64,000 bases of DNA from Oscarella lobularis. Taxonomy: Eukaryota; Porifera; Homoscleromorpha; Homosclerophorida; Oscarellidae. Position 1 is the stretch's first letter; every line of letters begins with the position of its first letter. The DNA lies in contig NC_089176.1 of NCBI RefSeq assembly GCF_947507565.1, forward strand, positions 1 through 64,000, given 5' to 3'. Under the pieces are notes generated by a model. That model did no database searches and was not told the origin of the DNA. It saw nothing but the letters and a program-made list of their open reading frames with translations. The position numbers were made by a program, and so were the translations under genes. This document shows, in pieces, positions 1 to 11,671 of the stretch.

Positions 1-728
1 CCTAACCCTAACCCTAACCCTAACCCTAACCCTAACCCTAACCCTAACCCTAACCCTAACCCTAACCCTAACCCTAACCCTAACCCTAACCCTAACCCTA
101 ACCCTAACCCTAACCCTAACCCTAACCCTAACCCTAACCCTAACCCTAACCCTAACCCTAACCCTAACCCTAACCCTAACCCTAACCCTAACCCTAACCC
201 TAACCCTAACCCTAACCCTAACCCTAACCCTAACCCTAACCCTAACCCTAACCCTAACCCTAACCCTAACCCTAACCCTAACCCTAACCCTAACCCTAAC
301 CCTAACCCTAACCCTAACCCTAACCCTAACCCTAACCCTAACCCTAACCCTAACCCTAACCCTAACCCTAACCCTAACCCTAACCCTAACCCTAACCCTA
401 ACCCTAACCCTAACCCTAACCCTAACCCTAACCCTAACCCTAACCCTAACCCTAACCCTAACCCTAACCCTAACCCTAACCCTAACCCTAACCCTAACCC
501 TAACCCTAACCCTAACCCTAACCCTAACCCTAACCCTAACCCTAACCCTAACCCTAACCCTAACCCTAACCCTAACCCTAACCCTAACCCTAACCCTAAC
601 CCTAACCCTAACCCTAACCCTAACCCTAACCCTAACCCTAACCCTAACCCTAACCCTAACCCTAACCCTAACCCTAACCCTAACCCTAACCCTAACCCTA
701 ACCCTAACCCTAACCCTAACCCTAACCC
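1..728. repeat. Terminal telomere array (CCCTAA)n
   Basis: About 121 perfect copies of the hexamer CCCTAA run from base 1 to about 728 with no variant unit. This is the C-rich strand of a TTAGGG telomere, the standard animal repeat. Because it starts at base 1 and is uniform, the window begins at a chromosome end. The array may be longer in the organism than in the assembly. Confidence 0.98.
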
Positions 729-1273
729 ATAAAAAAGCCCCAAACCCATACCAGACCCCTAACATCCGTTACTAAGGCCTCGCGAAATTGACACGCCCTG
801 CTCACGTGAACCCGCACCCCAACGTCCCCATAAAAGGCCCCCTCAACCCATACCAACCTCACCAAATAGCATACAACCCCAAAAGTAAATTCATAAATAG
901 AACCCATTAGGAAATCAGCCTCTAAACCTTAAAACCAGCCTAGCATAGTCATCAACACCTTAAAAGAAAGCCCACCCTCCCTAAGCAACCCCTCCCCTAG
1001 CGACCGCGACCCTAACACCACTCTGAAACCTACCTAATCAAGACCATGCCGCTAAAAAATATTCACGTAAACACACATGCCATTTTCGACCGACACATCG
1101 GGCTAAAATCCACCGCCGTCTATGCCACAAACGTGACAGACGATCCAAAATTAAACTTTCACACCGAAAATCATATATAAACGGCACACTTCGCGAGAAC
1201 TGATCAGGCACTGACGAGGTCACGATTAGACCGAAACGCGTCTGCCCCTACCATTTGATCGTTCTCGCAAACG
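729..1273. other. Telomere-retroelement junction, probable 5' leader of the Penelope-like element
   Basis: No gene is visible here. The first part is C-rich and has a degenerate ~100-bp direct repeat: a CCCATAAAA...CCCATACCA block near 727-760 recurs near 827-860. The stretch directly precedes the retroelement start codon at 1274, so it probably holds the element's 5' leader or promoter. That role is inferred from position only. Confidence 0.4.
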
Positions 1274-4200
1274 ATGACATCCCAAGACGACGACAGCATT
1301 GACGAAGCAATTCGACAGGGAGTTCTCCCTAACCTCCCCTCCTCAGAGGAGGAAGAAAAGCTCTTAGACGGCAACGACGACGGAAATAAAAACCCCCGCC
1401 CATTCTGGGAAAAGACGCTTGAAGAAGCAGCACTCTCAGCGAGTGTGGGAACAGTCATCAGGAAATACGTCGAGCAGGAAATAGAAAAGGAACGAGAACA
1501 CATGAGAAGGAAACTACGAGAAGGAATGTTAGCACACGAAAAAATGGATATCCCCACCGATATCCCTACTGAAATATCTACACCATCAAACGGTACGCCA
1601 CCTCTGATCGAACACACACCACAACCTCTATTAGTCTCCACACCAAGAGGCATACCAGGCCCAAATAGCCTACAGCAAGATCTCAATGAGCTCGCTGACT
1701 TTATCATTGGAGTCGCAGCAGATCTAACTCGCGCTCACTTACGACTGTCAGAACACATTCAATACAAAGAGACAGGGAGAATACCAAGGGGAATGCAATC
1801 GGGATCTACGGTCAATGCCTTTAGATCAGGAGACACTAAAGTCGCTCACGAACTCGCAGAACTAAAGCAGCAATACCACACCGGAATAATCGACGCGCTA
1901 ATTGTACACTACACTAAGGTCGTTTCTAAACTCGAGGAAGACCAGAAGCGAGGCAACGAACGGGAAGAAATGCTACGCCGACGCTACCCGGGAAGCCCAC
2001 TCTGGGAGAACTACGAAGAATATATAAAACACGAAACCGCGAACAAAGACGCACAACCCTCATTCTTCAGCCGTTACTCGCGGAAACGAACAAACGGTAA
2101 CGCCGATACGAATGACACCACTTACCTTACTACCCCTTCTAACTCCTCTAGACCGAAGAGGAAGCGACCGGAACTACAACCGGAACTACGACCGGCGCGA
2201 AAAAGAAGACCGAGACGCGGGAAGAAACGCCCACGGCGACTCCCGAAGCAGAAGGTCATCCGGCCGAGGTCACGAAGGTCGCTTCTAAAGCGTAGACAGA
2301 GATTGTCCGCCTTGTTGTCCCTTCTATCGAAAATAAAAAAAGATTCTAAAGCAAACACTGTTATAAACCTTTCGTCCCGCGTACTCACCACACACGAACA
2401 CTCCGTGCTCCAAAAAGGACTCTCCTTCTGCCCAACACCCCTCCGCCCTAATAAAAAAGACTTACTAAAATCAATCACGGGATTTGCTCGAAAACTCCGC
2501 CTCCAATATTATTTTACCCATCAAAATCCAATAAATAAAACACATCCTAAACACCCACTCAAACCAAAATCATCCTTCACACTAAAACATGTAAAAAATC
2601 ACCAACTTGAACACTTTATTACCGCACTTAAAAGCCATGCATTAGCCTTGAAACCTAAAAGACCTAGACTCAACACCTCTAAAGAGGAACGTACAGCCAT
2701 TAAAAACCTTAAATCCTACAAAGACATCGTCATTAAAAGAGCAGATAAGGGATCTTGCATTGTTATAGAGGACACAACTAACTATATAACAGAAGGACTC
2801 ACACACCTTACCCAACCGGAAATTTATAAACCACTAACAGAAGACCCCACACCAGCAATTGTAAACTCAATTGCAACAGCAATACAACACTTCTACCAAC
2901 ATGGACCGCTTGATTATTATACCTACAAACACTTACTCCCAGATCCAGAAAACACACGCACTCAAATACTCTACTTTCTTAAAAAACTCCATAAAAACCC
3001 CCACGGTGTTAGACCAATCTGCAGTGGATCATCAGGACCAACGGAGCTAATATCTGCACTGGTAGACTCCTACCTCCAACCTATTGCTACCCAACAACCA
3101 AGCTACATACGAGACAGCTCACACCTTATAAAAATACTGGACAACGTCTCCCTCCCTTCAACAACAATCTTAGTAGCATTAGATGTGAAATCCCTCTACC
3201 CTTCTATCCCTCAAAACGAAGCTATCAACGTTTGTGGCACATTTGTGCAACAACACTATAACGATCCAAATATAACCAACATGATTAAGATTTTCCTCTA
3301 CTATATTCTTGCAAACAACACGTTTATCTTTAATAATAAACCGTACCTCCAACTCAGAGGCACAGCCATGGGGACGAAAACAGCCCCATCCCTGGCAAAC
3401 CTATTCATGGCACACCTCGAACAGAAATTCCTCACGTCACAACCACATACACCACTTTACTGGCTACGCTATATCGATGACATATTTCTACTTTGGACAA
3501 CCTCTGAACAGAACCTAAACACCTTTCTCACTAACCTCAACGAATTCCACCCAACTATAAAATTCACATCAGAAATCAGCCACACAAACACTACATTCCT
3601 GGATATAGATATCTTCAAAGGTAATCGGTTCAACCAAATCGGGATACTAGACATCACTACCCATATCAAACCAACCAACAAATTTCAATACCTACACTAC
3701 ACTTCATCACACCCAATATCAATGAAAAGAAGCGTAGTCACTGGTGAATTACACCGCTTTCTAAGATCAACCTCCTCACTAGGTGACTTCCTAAACCACA
3801 GAGAAAACCAAAAAACACGATTTCTCAATCGAGGCTACCCTCGAAAACTAATTAAGGACATAAACAAGCAATTTCCGTTCACACGACGAACGCAACTTAT
3901 TGAAAAAATTCCAGACCCCGCAACCGTTACAACAAAAGAAAACTCCAAACCACCCCTTACACTAGTCATCCCATACGACCCCTGGTTTCCTAACCTACGA
4001 AAAACACTTAACGATCTATGGAAACGCATTGAAACAACCCCCTTACTACACTCCATCTTCCCTACAAAACCAAAGATAGCATTTAAACGCACAAAAAATC
4101 TAGCAGACACTCTCGTAAGAGCAAAACTCCCTACTACCACCACAACCCCTACCAGCAATACTCCACCAACAACCCCGCCCACACTTGAAACCATCTATAC

Positions 4201-4630
4201 AACAATCACACCATGCAAAATCTCCAACTGCAAATGCTGCCCGATCTTACGCAGGAGAACATCCTTCACCAGCCTAGTCACCAATGAAACATACCCTATC
4301 ACGGATACATTCTCATGCAGTTCAAAAAACTTAATATACCTCTTGGAATGCCCCGACTGTGGCAAACAGTACATTGGCCAAACTACCACCACTCTAGCAA
4401 AACGAATGCAACGACACCGTAGCCACTACCACCAAAAGAAAGACCTCTACCTTTACGCCCACTTCCATGACCACGGGTGGAAATCTCTAGACAAACTAGG
4501 GGTACAACCTATCGACTCAATCCCGGACTCATCATACGATTTACACTGGTTAGAACAACACTGGATCTCGTGCCTGGAAACAAGAAAACCAAAGGGACTC
4601 AACGCAAAGGATGAAAGACTCCCCTTCTAA
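1274..4630 (+). mobile_element. Penelope-like retroelement, single intact ORF (RT + GIY-YIG endonuclease)
   Basis: One uninterrupted reading frame of 1118 codons encodes a Penelope-like element (PLE) polyprotein. The N-terminal ~250 residues are charged and helix-prone. A very basic patch follows around residues 290-345 (runs such as RPARKRRPRRGKKRPRR) and may be a nuclear-localisation or nucleic-acid-binding region. The reverse transcriptase covers roughly residues 480-900, with LDVKSLYPSIP, the RGTAMGTKTAPSLANLF block, and the catalytic YIDD at 733-736. After a Cys motif (CKISNCKCC) comes a GIY-YIG nuclease, with LIY at 1020-1022 and YIG at 1033-1035. This RT-then-GIY-YIG order defines endonuclease-bearing PLEs. 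Such elements copy RNA into DNA at a nicked target. It lies ~550 bp from the telomere array and is transcribed away from the chromosome end. No frameshift or stop is seen, so it may be recent or active. Confidence 0.93.
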
Positions 4631-4633
4631 CTC

Positions 4634-4879
4634 TAACAGACTAACTCTAATAGACCATATAAACAAATAAAACACACACTACATACACTACCCAGAAACT
4701 CACCACAAATGAACGCTTCCAAAGCCTTCTCTCCTCCATTCTTTTTCTATGACTGACTCTTCCGCTTGACTTCCCACAACCAAATTCTACAGAAACGAAA
4801 AAAAGAAAAAATATCAGCCCACCAAATAAAAGCCCAAAGGTATCTCAACCCCATACCTCAAAATTCCTCCCACTTGATT
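4634..4879. other. 3' flank of the Penelope-like element
   Basis: This AT-rich, C-biased non-coding stretch lies between the retroelement stop codon and the 156-bp satellite. It probably holds the element's 3' untranslated region. No terminal repeat or target-site duplication could be identified by eye. Confidence 0.35.
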
Positions 4880-7475
4880 GTTCTGTTCACCCCCTCCTTC
4901 ATCGCTCACTCTCCTCTGCATGCCTCTTCCCCCCTTCCCCCAATTCCTCCATACCCATGCCCCTAAAATACCCTAAAAAATTCATTAAAAAAGAATAATA
5001 CTTATAACACATGCCATCGATCGATCCGATACTCATCCTCTCTCACACATCGCTCACCCCTCTCCTCCCTCGCGTGTCCCATCTCTCCTCTGATCCTTCC
5101 ATACATATGCCCCTAGAACAAACGAGTTAAAACAATTCGTTAAAAGGAATAATACCCATAGCACATACCATCGTCCGATCCGCTGCCAATCTTTTCTCTC
5201 ACCCATCGCTCATCCCTCTCCTCCCTCGCGTGTCCCATCTCTCCTCTGATCCCTCCATACGTATGCCTCTAGAACAAACGAGTTAAAATAATTCGTTAAA
5301 AGAAGTAATACCCATAGCACATACAATCGTCCGATCCGCTGCCAATCCCTTCTCTCACCCATCGCTCATCCTTCTCCTCTCTTACGTGTCCCATCCCTCC
5401 TCTGATCCTTCCATACATATGCCCCTAGAATAAACGATTTAAAATAATTCACTAAAAAGAATAATACCTATAACACATACCATCGATCGATCCGCTGCCA
5501 ATCCCTTCTCTCACCCACCGCTCATCCCTCTCCTCTCTTGCGTGTCCCATCCCTCCTCTGATCCTTCCATACATATGCCCCTAGAATAAACGATTTAAAA
5601 TAATTCACTAAAAAGAATAATACCTATAACACATACCATCGTCCGATCCGCTGCCAATCCCTTCTCTCACCCATCGCTCATCCTTCTCCTCTCTTACGTG
5701 TCCCATCCCTCCTCTGATCCTTCCATACATATGCCCCTAGAATAAACGATTTAAAATAATTCACTAAAAAGAATAATACCTATAACACATACCATCGATC
5801 GATCCGCTGCCAATCCCTTCTCTCACCCACCGCTCATCCCTCTCCTCTCTTGCGTGTCCCATCCCTCCTCTGATCCTTCCATACATATGCCCCTAGAATA
5901 AACGATTTAAAATAATTCACTAAAAAGAATAATACCCATAACACATACCATAGATCGATCCGCTGCTCATCCACTCTCACACATCGCTCATCCCTCTCCT
6001 CCCTCGCGCGTCCCATCCCTCCTCTCATCCTCCCATACATATGCCCCTAGAATAAACGATTTAAAATAATTCACTAAAAAGAATAATACCTATAACACAT
6101 ACCATCGATCGATCCGCTGCCAATCCCTTCTCTCACCCACCGCTCATCCCTCTCCTCTCTTGCGTGTCCCATTCCTCCTCTGATCCTTCCATACATATGC
6201 CCCTAGAATAAGCGATTTAAAATAATTCACTAAAAAGAATAATACCTATAACACGTACCATCGATCGATCCGCTGCTAATCCCTTCTCTCACCCATCGCT
6301 CATCCCTCTTCTCTCTTGCGTGTCCCATCCCTCCTCTGATCCTTCCATACATATGCCCCTAGAATAAACGATTTAAAATAATTCCCTAAAAAGAATAATA
6401 CCTATAACACATACCATCGATCGATCCGCTGCCAATCCCTTCTCTCACCCATCGCTCATCCCTCTCCTCTCTTGCGTGTCCCATCCCTCCTCTGATCCTT
6501 CCATACATATGCCCCTAGAATAAACGATTTAAAATAATTCACTAAAAAGAATAATACCTATAACACATACCATCGATCGATCCGCTGCCAATCCCTTCTC
6601 TCACCCACCGCTCATCCCTCTCCTCTCTTGCGTGTCCCATTCCTCCTCTGATCCTTCCATACATATGCCCCTAGAATAAACGATTTAAAATAATTCACTA
6701 AAAAGAATAATACCTATAACACGTACCATCGATCGATCCGCTGCTAATCCCTTCTCTCACCCATCGCTCATCCCTCTTCTCTCTTGCGTGTCCCATCACT
6801 CCTCTGATCCTTCCATACATATGCCCCTAGAATAAACGATTTAAAATAATTCACTAAAAAGAATAATACCTATAACACGTACCATCGATCGATCCGCTGC
6901 TAATCCCTTCTCTCACCCATCGCTCATCCCTCTTCTCTCTTGCGTGTCCCATCCCTCCTCTGATCCTTCCATACATATGCCCCTAGAATAAACGATTTAA
7001 AATAATTCCCTAAAAAGACTAATACCTATAACACATACCATCGATCGATCCGCTGCCAATCCCTTCTCTCACCCATCGCTCATCCCTCTCCTCTCTTGCG
7101 TGTCCCATCCCTCCTCTGATCCTTCCATACATATGCCCCTAGAATAAGCGATTTAAAATAATTCACTAAAAAGAATAATACCTATAACACATACCACCGA
7201 TCGATCCGCTGCTCATCCACTCTCACACATCGCTCATCCCTCTCCTCCCTCGCGTGTCCTATTCCTCCTCTCATCCTTCCATACATATGCCCCTAAAATA
7301 AACAATTTAAAATAATTCATCAAAAAGAATAATACCTACAGCACATACCATCGACCGATCCGCTGCCATTCCTTTCTCTCACCTATCGCGCATTCCTCTC
7401 CTCTCTCGCGAGCCCCATCCCTCCGATGATCCCTCCATACATATACCCCTAAAACAAACGAATTAAAAACCAAAA
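4880..7475. repeat. Subtelomeric satellite, 156-bp unit, ~17 copies
   Basis: A tandem array with a near-constant 156-bp period. The landmark CCATACATATGCCCCTAGAA recurs with ATAC at 4951, 5101, 5257, 5413, 5569, 5725, 5881, 6035, 6191, 6347, 6503, 6659, 6815, 6971, 7127, 7281 and 7437. Spacing is 156 bp except for two 154-bp steps (5881-6035 and 7127-7281) and one 150-bp step at the telomere-proximal edge. Other conserved pieces are ATCGATCGATCCGCTGC and a pyrimidine-rich run of CTCATCCCTCTCCTCTC. Edge copies are the most diverged and central copies nearly identical, as expected if unequal exchange homogenises the middle. No coding potential is supported. Confidence 0.95.
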
Positions 7476-9140
7476 TAGGAAAAGAATAAATTAAAACCAC
7501 ACCTTATGATTAATTTCCTGCATGACCCATCTCTACACAACACAAAAAACCAAAGCCCATACAACGCATAAAATGATGATGCACTTATCTAACAAAGCCT
7601 CGCAACAAGCCTTCCCTAAAAAACAACCTGAAAAAAAGAAAAAAATGAAACAAACCTCCCCCCTATGAACACAACGAACTACTTAGGAAACAACAACCAA
7701 ACCATACACAAATCCACGCCCTACTCTCACCCGCACAACATACAACACGCGAAAACACCCGAGAACGCAAAAAATCACGACAACGACGCCGGTTTCCCCA
7801 CGCGGGCCCCCAACTTCCACCGCGTGACGTAAACGACCCCTCGAGCACGCCCTAAAACCCGTCGCGCAACGATCTAACTCCAAAACTAGCGCAGAGAGCG
7901 AATAATAATAATACGAAAACGGATAGAACGCGTAGGTGACCCCGCAACAAAAACACGCGCGATGAAAAGACACACAAACATGCAATCTACCTTTCGTCGC
8001 GACCAATTCCCTCTCATTCCCTCTCCTTCGCCCCATTTAAAGCCACCGTAGAAATGAAAGAAAATCCTAACCCCGTATGCGCGTAACCCCGGATAACCAC
8101 CACGGAAATTTCAAATCATCAATGAAAAATAAATAAGAAAGACTCCCCACAAGTCAAAAAACCCACAACACTACACGCCCACCACCGTTCCCAATTTAGA
8201 ACGTAGCTGAAAATTATCAGAAACGCAAATGTGAACACATCGTTAAAACGGAATTTTATTACATCAAACCTCAAATACGCCCAAGAGACCTTACACCCAT
8301 ATTAAACTACATAAAATTCTCTACAAAACCCCAGTAAAATAATTGCCAATACTCTTAACCTACTATATAGAATAAGCAGTATAAGTTGAAGGTCTTCTAA
8401 AACACGTATTTAGTAATAATCAATAGAGATCACACCCAATGACGTCACCCATAGGAATGTAGATAGTACTCACAAAACGCTTTCAAATGATATATTATAC
8501 GACCACAAAGAACCAAATAAGAAGTTAATCCAGCAACTTATAGATTTTAGACCCCCTTTTTGAATTCTAAATTTTAGCATAATTCCATAAACAATGACTT
8601 AGGACACCCAAGATTTTTTTCAGAAAGGGACACCCGCGGTAGAATTATATTCCGCAACTTTACCAACGCACTCCCATATCTCCCTAGCAACTAAAAATCT
8701 TAAAAGAATTTTCCTAAACACAAACCCCTTTAACCAACCATAACTTTACAATAGAAGCGCGATTCAGGACCCAATCTTCCCCTTCCAGTAATACCTCGCC
8801 AAGGAACCTATAAACCCTGCTGTTGCCATAGTTACCAAGAATTTTCTAAAAACCAATATATCGATCCCAAAACCCCCCCACCCGACTCTCCTGCTCCCCA
8901 CGCTCGCTAGGCCCCTTCCTTCTTCCCCTTTTCCCCCCCCAAAGGGGCAATACCCCACCACCATAAATCACCAAACGGAAAACCTACAAGGAATAACTCA
9001 ACGGGAAAAAAAAGGAAAAAAGATAAACGAAAAATATAAGTATACAAATTACTCCAACCTTCTAAACAGGACACCTAATTCCAGGTCGGTCGTGGAGACT
9101 AGCAGTTGATACAGATCTGCCTTGTGCAATATCCGTACTA
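7476..9140. other. Subtelomeric interval without recognisable genes
   Basis: This AT-rich DNA follows the satellite. Short frames occur on both strands but none has a recognisable domain, splice pattern or family resemblance. I see no tandem array, tRNA-like sequence or transposon ends here. Confidence 0.5.
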
Positions 9141-9167
9141 TAACCCTAACCCTAACCCTAACCCTAA
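9141..9167. repeat. Interstitial telomeric repeat, ~4.5 units
   Basis: Four to five CCCTAA units interrupt unique sequence about 8.4 kb inside the terminal array and in the same orientation. They could be a healed break, an insertion of telomeric DNA, or a remnant of an earlier chromosome end. Weaker tracts occur near 9312-9327 and 10308-10336. Confidence 0.9.
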
Positions 9168-9325
9168 GTTCTCTTTCCAACGGTGTACCACTTGTCATTA
9201 ACTTTTTCAAATCAAAAAATTTGTACAGAAGATATAGGTCCATTCGAAAGCTCTTTGAAAGCTCTATCCAACGGTGTATCATATGACCTAGTCACCCAAG
9301 TAGGTACATCTTTTAACCCTAACCT

Positions 9326-9389
9326 GGGCTAAGCTGGGCTAAGCTGGGCTAAGCTGGGCTAAGCTGGGCTAAGCTGGGCTAAGCTGGGC
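9326..9389. repeat. 10-bp tandem repeat AAGCTGGGCT, ~6 copies
   Basis: The decamer AAGCTGGGCT is repeated about six times directly after the short telomere-like stretch TTTTAACCCTAACC. It lies ~160 bp from the interstitial telomeric tract, so this small region is a cluster of subtelomeric repeat types. Confidence 0.92.
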
Positions 9390-9395
9390 GTAGTT

Positions 9396-10177
9396 CACCA
9401 TGCGCTCACAATGTGGGCGGCGCTTGCTCTGAGCGGGGTGTGGTGACGTTGAGCGAGATCAACTGCTACAGGCACCCGCAGCCCTTTTACTTTTCGGGAG
9501 TGCTTCATTACTTATATAGAAATTGTAGGTCTCTAAAATTGCGACTTCTTTTGTTTTAAATTCGCTTTTTCGTTTTCGCATACAAGTAATGATGAAGGAC
9601 GAGTAGATTATTATAGGTTTTGTTTGCTGAATCGTTTTCTACATCGTCTGATTTGACGCGATTCTCCCGTTGTTTATTTGGTTTTTTGGCGTTTTGAGTG
9701 GCTTTCGAAAGGGATAGCTGCTAAAAGAAAGTATTTAACATCGTGGTGAATGACAGCCCGAGCGCGGTTCTGCTTTTCGAGGCGTTTTGAGAACACGCGG
9801 CCGAAAATCGCTTTCTCTCGATCGTTTTTCTGCTTTTGCTGCTCACGGTGGTCTTCGCCATCATTTTTTGTTCGGTTTCGCTCCGCGAGTTGGGTTTACG
9901 AAGCGCGATTGTGGCGTACAAAGTGTTTTTTGTCACCGATTCCTTGCGAGGGGCCTCACCCCCACGTGCGCGATCTTCGCGTTTTGGCGAGACGGGCGGT
10001 TTTTCGGGTGCGAAAGGAGCTTTTCGCGCGGCGCGAAGACTTCGGCGGTGTTTCTAGACCGCGCGGGGTACTTAGGCGAGGAGAGCGACGGCGTTTCTTT
10101 GCTTTTTCTGTTTTCGCAACGCGCAGGTGGTGTTCCTATTTGATCGCGTCACTTGGGCGTTTTCTTACCCGCTGTGG
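9396..10177. other. CG-rich interval, no gene assigned
   Basis: This stretch has many CG dinucleotides and several overlapping frames of 70-143 codons, but none encodes a recognisable domain or shows a credible splice structure. It could be a promoter or CpG-rich area, or a decayed gene. The stretch at 10717-11240 on the far side of the TIR element has similar composition. Confidence 0.4.
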
Positions 10178-10360
10178 CTAGAGTCACGGTAAAGTAACTC
10201 ACCGTAACTGTAACAGGTAGCGCACGGTAACCGAGGGGAAGAAATCGTTTAGCGCACTATAGAGAATGGACCTAACCTAGAGAGCTTAAAAGGCGTTTTT
10301 TTCATGTACCTAACCCAACCCTAACCCTAAACCTTACTGGTATCGGTGGCGGCCCCGCTC

Positions 10361-10442
10361 CGGGCTTAACCGCCCCAATGAGCATAGGTCGCAGAGGGGG
10401 GCTTCGCCCCCCTGGAACCACCATGCTACGGGCGGTTAAGCC
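10361..10442. other. Nested inverted-repeat (stem-loop) structure
   Basis: GGCTTAACCGCCC near 10361 pairs with GGGCGGTTAAGCC near 10430, forming an outer 13-bp stem. Inside it, AGGGGGGC-TTC-GCCCCCCT near 10395-10413 forms a very strong inner hairpin. The structure lies within the TIR-bounded element, next to the tRNA-like unit. Whether it acts as RNA or DNA is unknown. Confidence 0.6.
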
Positions 10443-10516
10443 ACAGTCGCGGGTGATCGTATATCGCCGTTTAGGTACAGAGAAAAAAAAGAAAGAAAAA
10501 AAAAAAAGAAAAAAAC

Positions 10517-10624
10517 GATCACGCTTCGGGATTCGAACCCTCGACCCGTCACGTGCCCCGTGGTTCATGCATCCCCAGCGCCCTGCTCAGCACCCCCCCC
10601 CCTGCCCGTTGAGCTACCGCGACC
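10517..10624 (-). tRNA. tRNA-like Pol III unit (probable pseudogene or SINE head)
   Basis: Read on the minus strand, this 108-nt stretch has a perfect A box (TAGCTCAACGGG, 10616-10605) and a perfect B box (GGTTCGAATCC, 10539-10529). The 5' GGTCGCG can pair with 3' CGTGATC over seven positions (two G-U), like an acceptor stem. A T-rich run follows almost immediately and would serve as a Pol III terminator. The region between the arms is about 30 nt longer than in a normal tRNA and has a G10 run, and I cannot define a convincing anticodon arm. It is more likely a tRNA-derived SINE head or tRNA pseudogene than a working tRNA. Confidence 0.6.
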
Positions 10625-10716
10625 ACCTTGCGTAGGAGGTGATATCACATGCTCTTAACTACAAAATTACCGTGACTCCAAGCCGTGAGACTTGAGTCAC
10701 GGTACCGTGACTCTAG

Positions 10717-11671
10717 ACACAGCGTTTCTTACCTTTAGCGTTGTTGCCGGCGCTGCGAAATAGGCCGTAGAGCTGCGTTTGTCGAGTTTTAGGCGAGGAT
10801 CCCAACGAGGGGCCTCACTTTCATTCTGTACCCCATTGCGGGGCCCCACTTGCTACGGTGCTAACGCGCTTCGTTCTTCGTCTTCGTCGAGTGGTTCTTT
10901 CCGCTTTCGCTCCGTTTTTTTTGCTGCGCGTGATCACGTAATAGCACTGCGCGTGCTCATCGAGAAAAGCGAAGATTGCGAGGTTTTCTCTTTACGTTCT
11001 CAACGGCGGGTACGAAGAATGAGTCTTTTGGACGTTTCCGTTCGTCGACGAGCGATATAGAACGATTGTCGGCGTTTGGGCGACGATTTCTGTCTGATCG
11101 CGAGCGACACGCGTCTTAGCGAAGGATTCTCGCGAAGATTCACACGCTGTACGTTCGAATTTTCGAGGAAGGTGACGACGCGACTTGTTTGTGTGCATTT
11201 TAGGAGTGATTCAAGGCGAACAAACGCTTGGCACGGTGACATCAGGTAGAACGAATGACCAGCAGCAGTATCATAATATTTTTTTGCTAATTCTTCCCCC
11301 TCCTCTTTTTTACACGTATAGGCGCGACGTACAAATGTGAGGCTATTGGATCTTTTGATTTTTCAACATGCTATTACAGTAATGGATGGAGTAAAAATGT
11401 CATTTTCTCACTCATAGGCACTCACATACGAACGTGTACACAGCAGCAAGGATGCAACAATAAAAGAAAGCAAGACAAGTAGCAGTGCAGGGAACAGAGC
11501 TGCTTCTTTCTCTTCTCCAACATAATCATCACGTCATTTTATATTGAACACTGTATGATGAAGAAGATGGAACCATTTCCTTTCTTAGTGAAAGACTCGA
11601 GGTTCGTGAGAAGGATGATGATGATGATGGTTGGTTTCCAGCCAATCCAACGCGAATCATCATTGGCTGGC
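10717..11671. other. CG-rich then AT-rich intergenic interval
   Basis: The part up to ~11240 is CG-rich with only shadow-like frames. The rest is AT-rich with GATGATGATG microsatellite runs and lies downstream of the POLDIP3-like stop codon, so part of it should be that gene's 3' untranslated region. No other feature is supported. Confidence 0.4.

Larger units (their letters stand above)
10178..10716. mobile_element. Putative MITE-like element with terminal inverted repeats
   Basis: CTAGAGTCACGGTA at 10178-10191 is the exact reverse complement of TACCGTGACTCTAG at 10703-10716, giving 14-bp terminal inverted repeats around a ~540-bp element. The GAGTCACGGT motif also recurs inside the right end, where GAGTCACGGTACCGTGACTC (10694-10713) is a perfect 20-bp palindrome. 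The interior holds a G/C hairpin region and a tRNA-like Pol III unit, but no transposase frame. It looks like a non-autonomous DNA element. No clear target-site duplication is seen, so the class is uncertain. Confidence 0.6.

Noticed and set aside
1204-1707. Minus-strand frame of 167 codons at the start of the retroelement
   Set aside because: It lies opposite the Penelope-like ORF, has no domain, and is a frame shadow.
4880-7475. Regular repeats considered as a CRISPR array
   Set aside because: Units are contiguous 156-bp copies with no unique spacers, in a eukaryotic subtelomere.
9750-10181. Overlapping plus-strand frames up to 143 codons
   Set aside because: Composition is Arg/Phe/Ser-biased from CG-rich DNA. 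There is no domain, no splice context, and several mutually overlapping frames.
10517-10624. Functional tRNA gene
   Set aside because: A/B boxes and the acceptor stem fit, but the 108-nt length, G10 run and unclear anticodon arm make a working tRNA unlikely. It is kept as tRNA-like.
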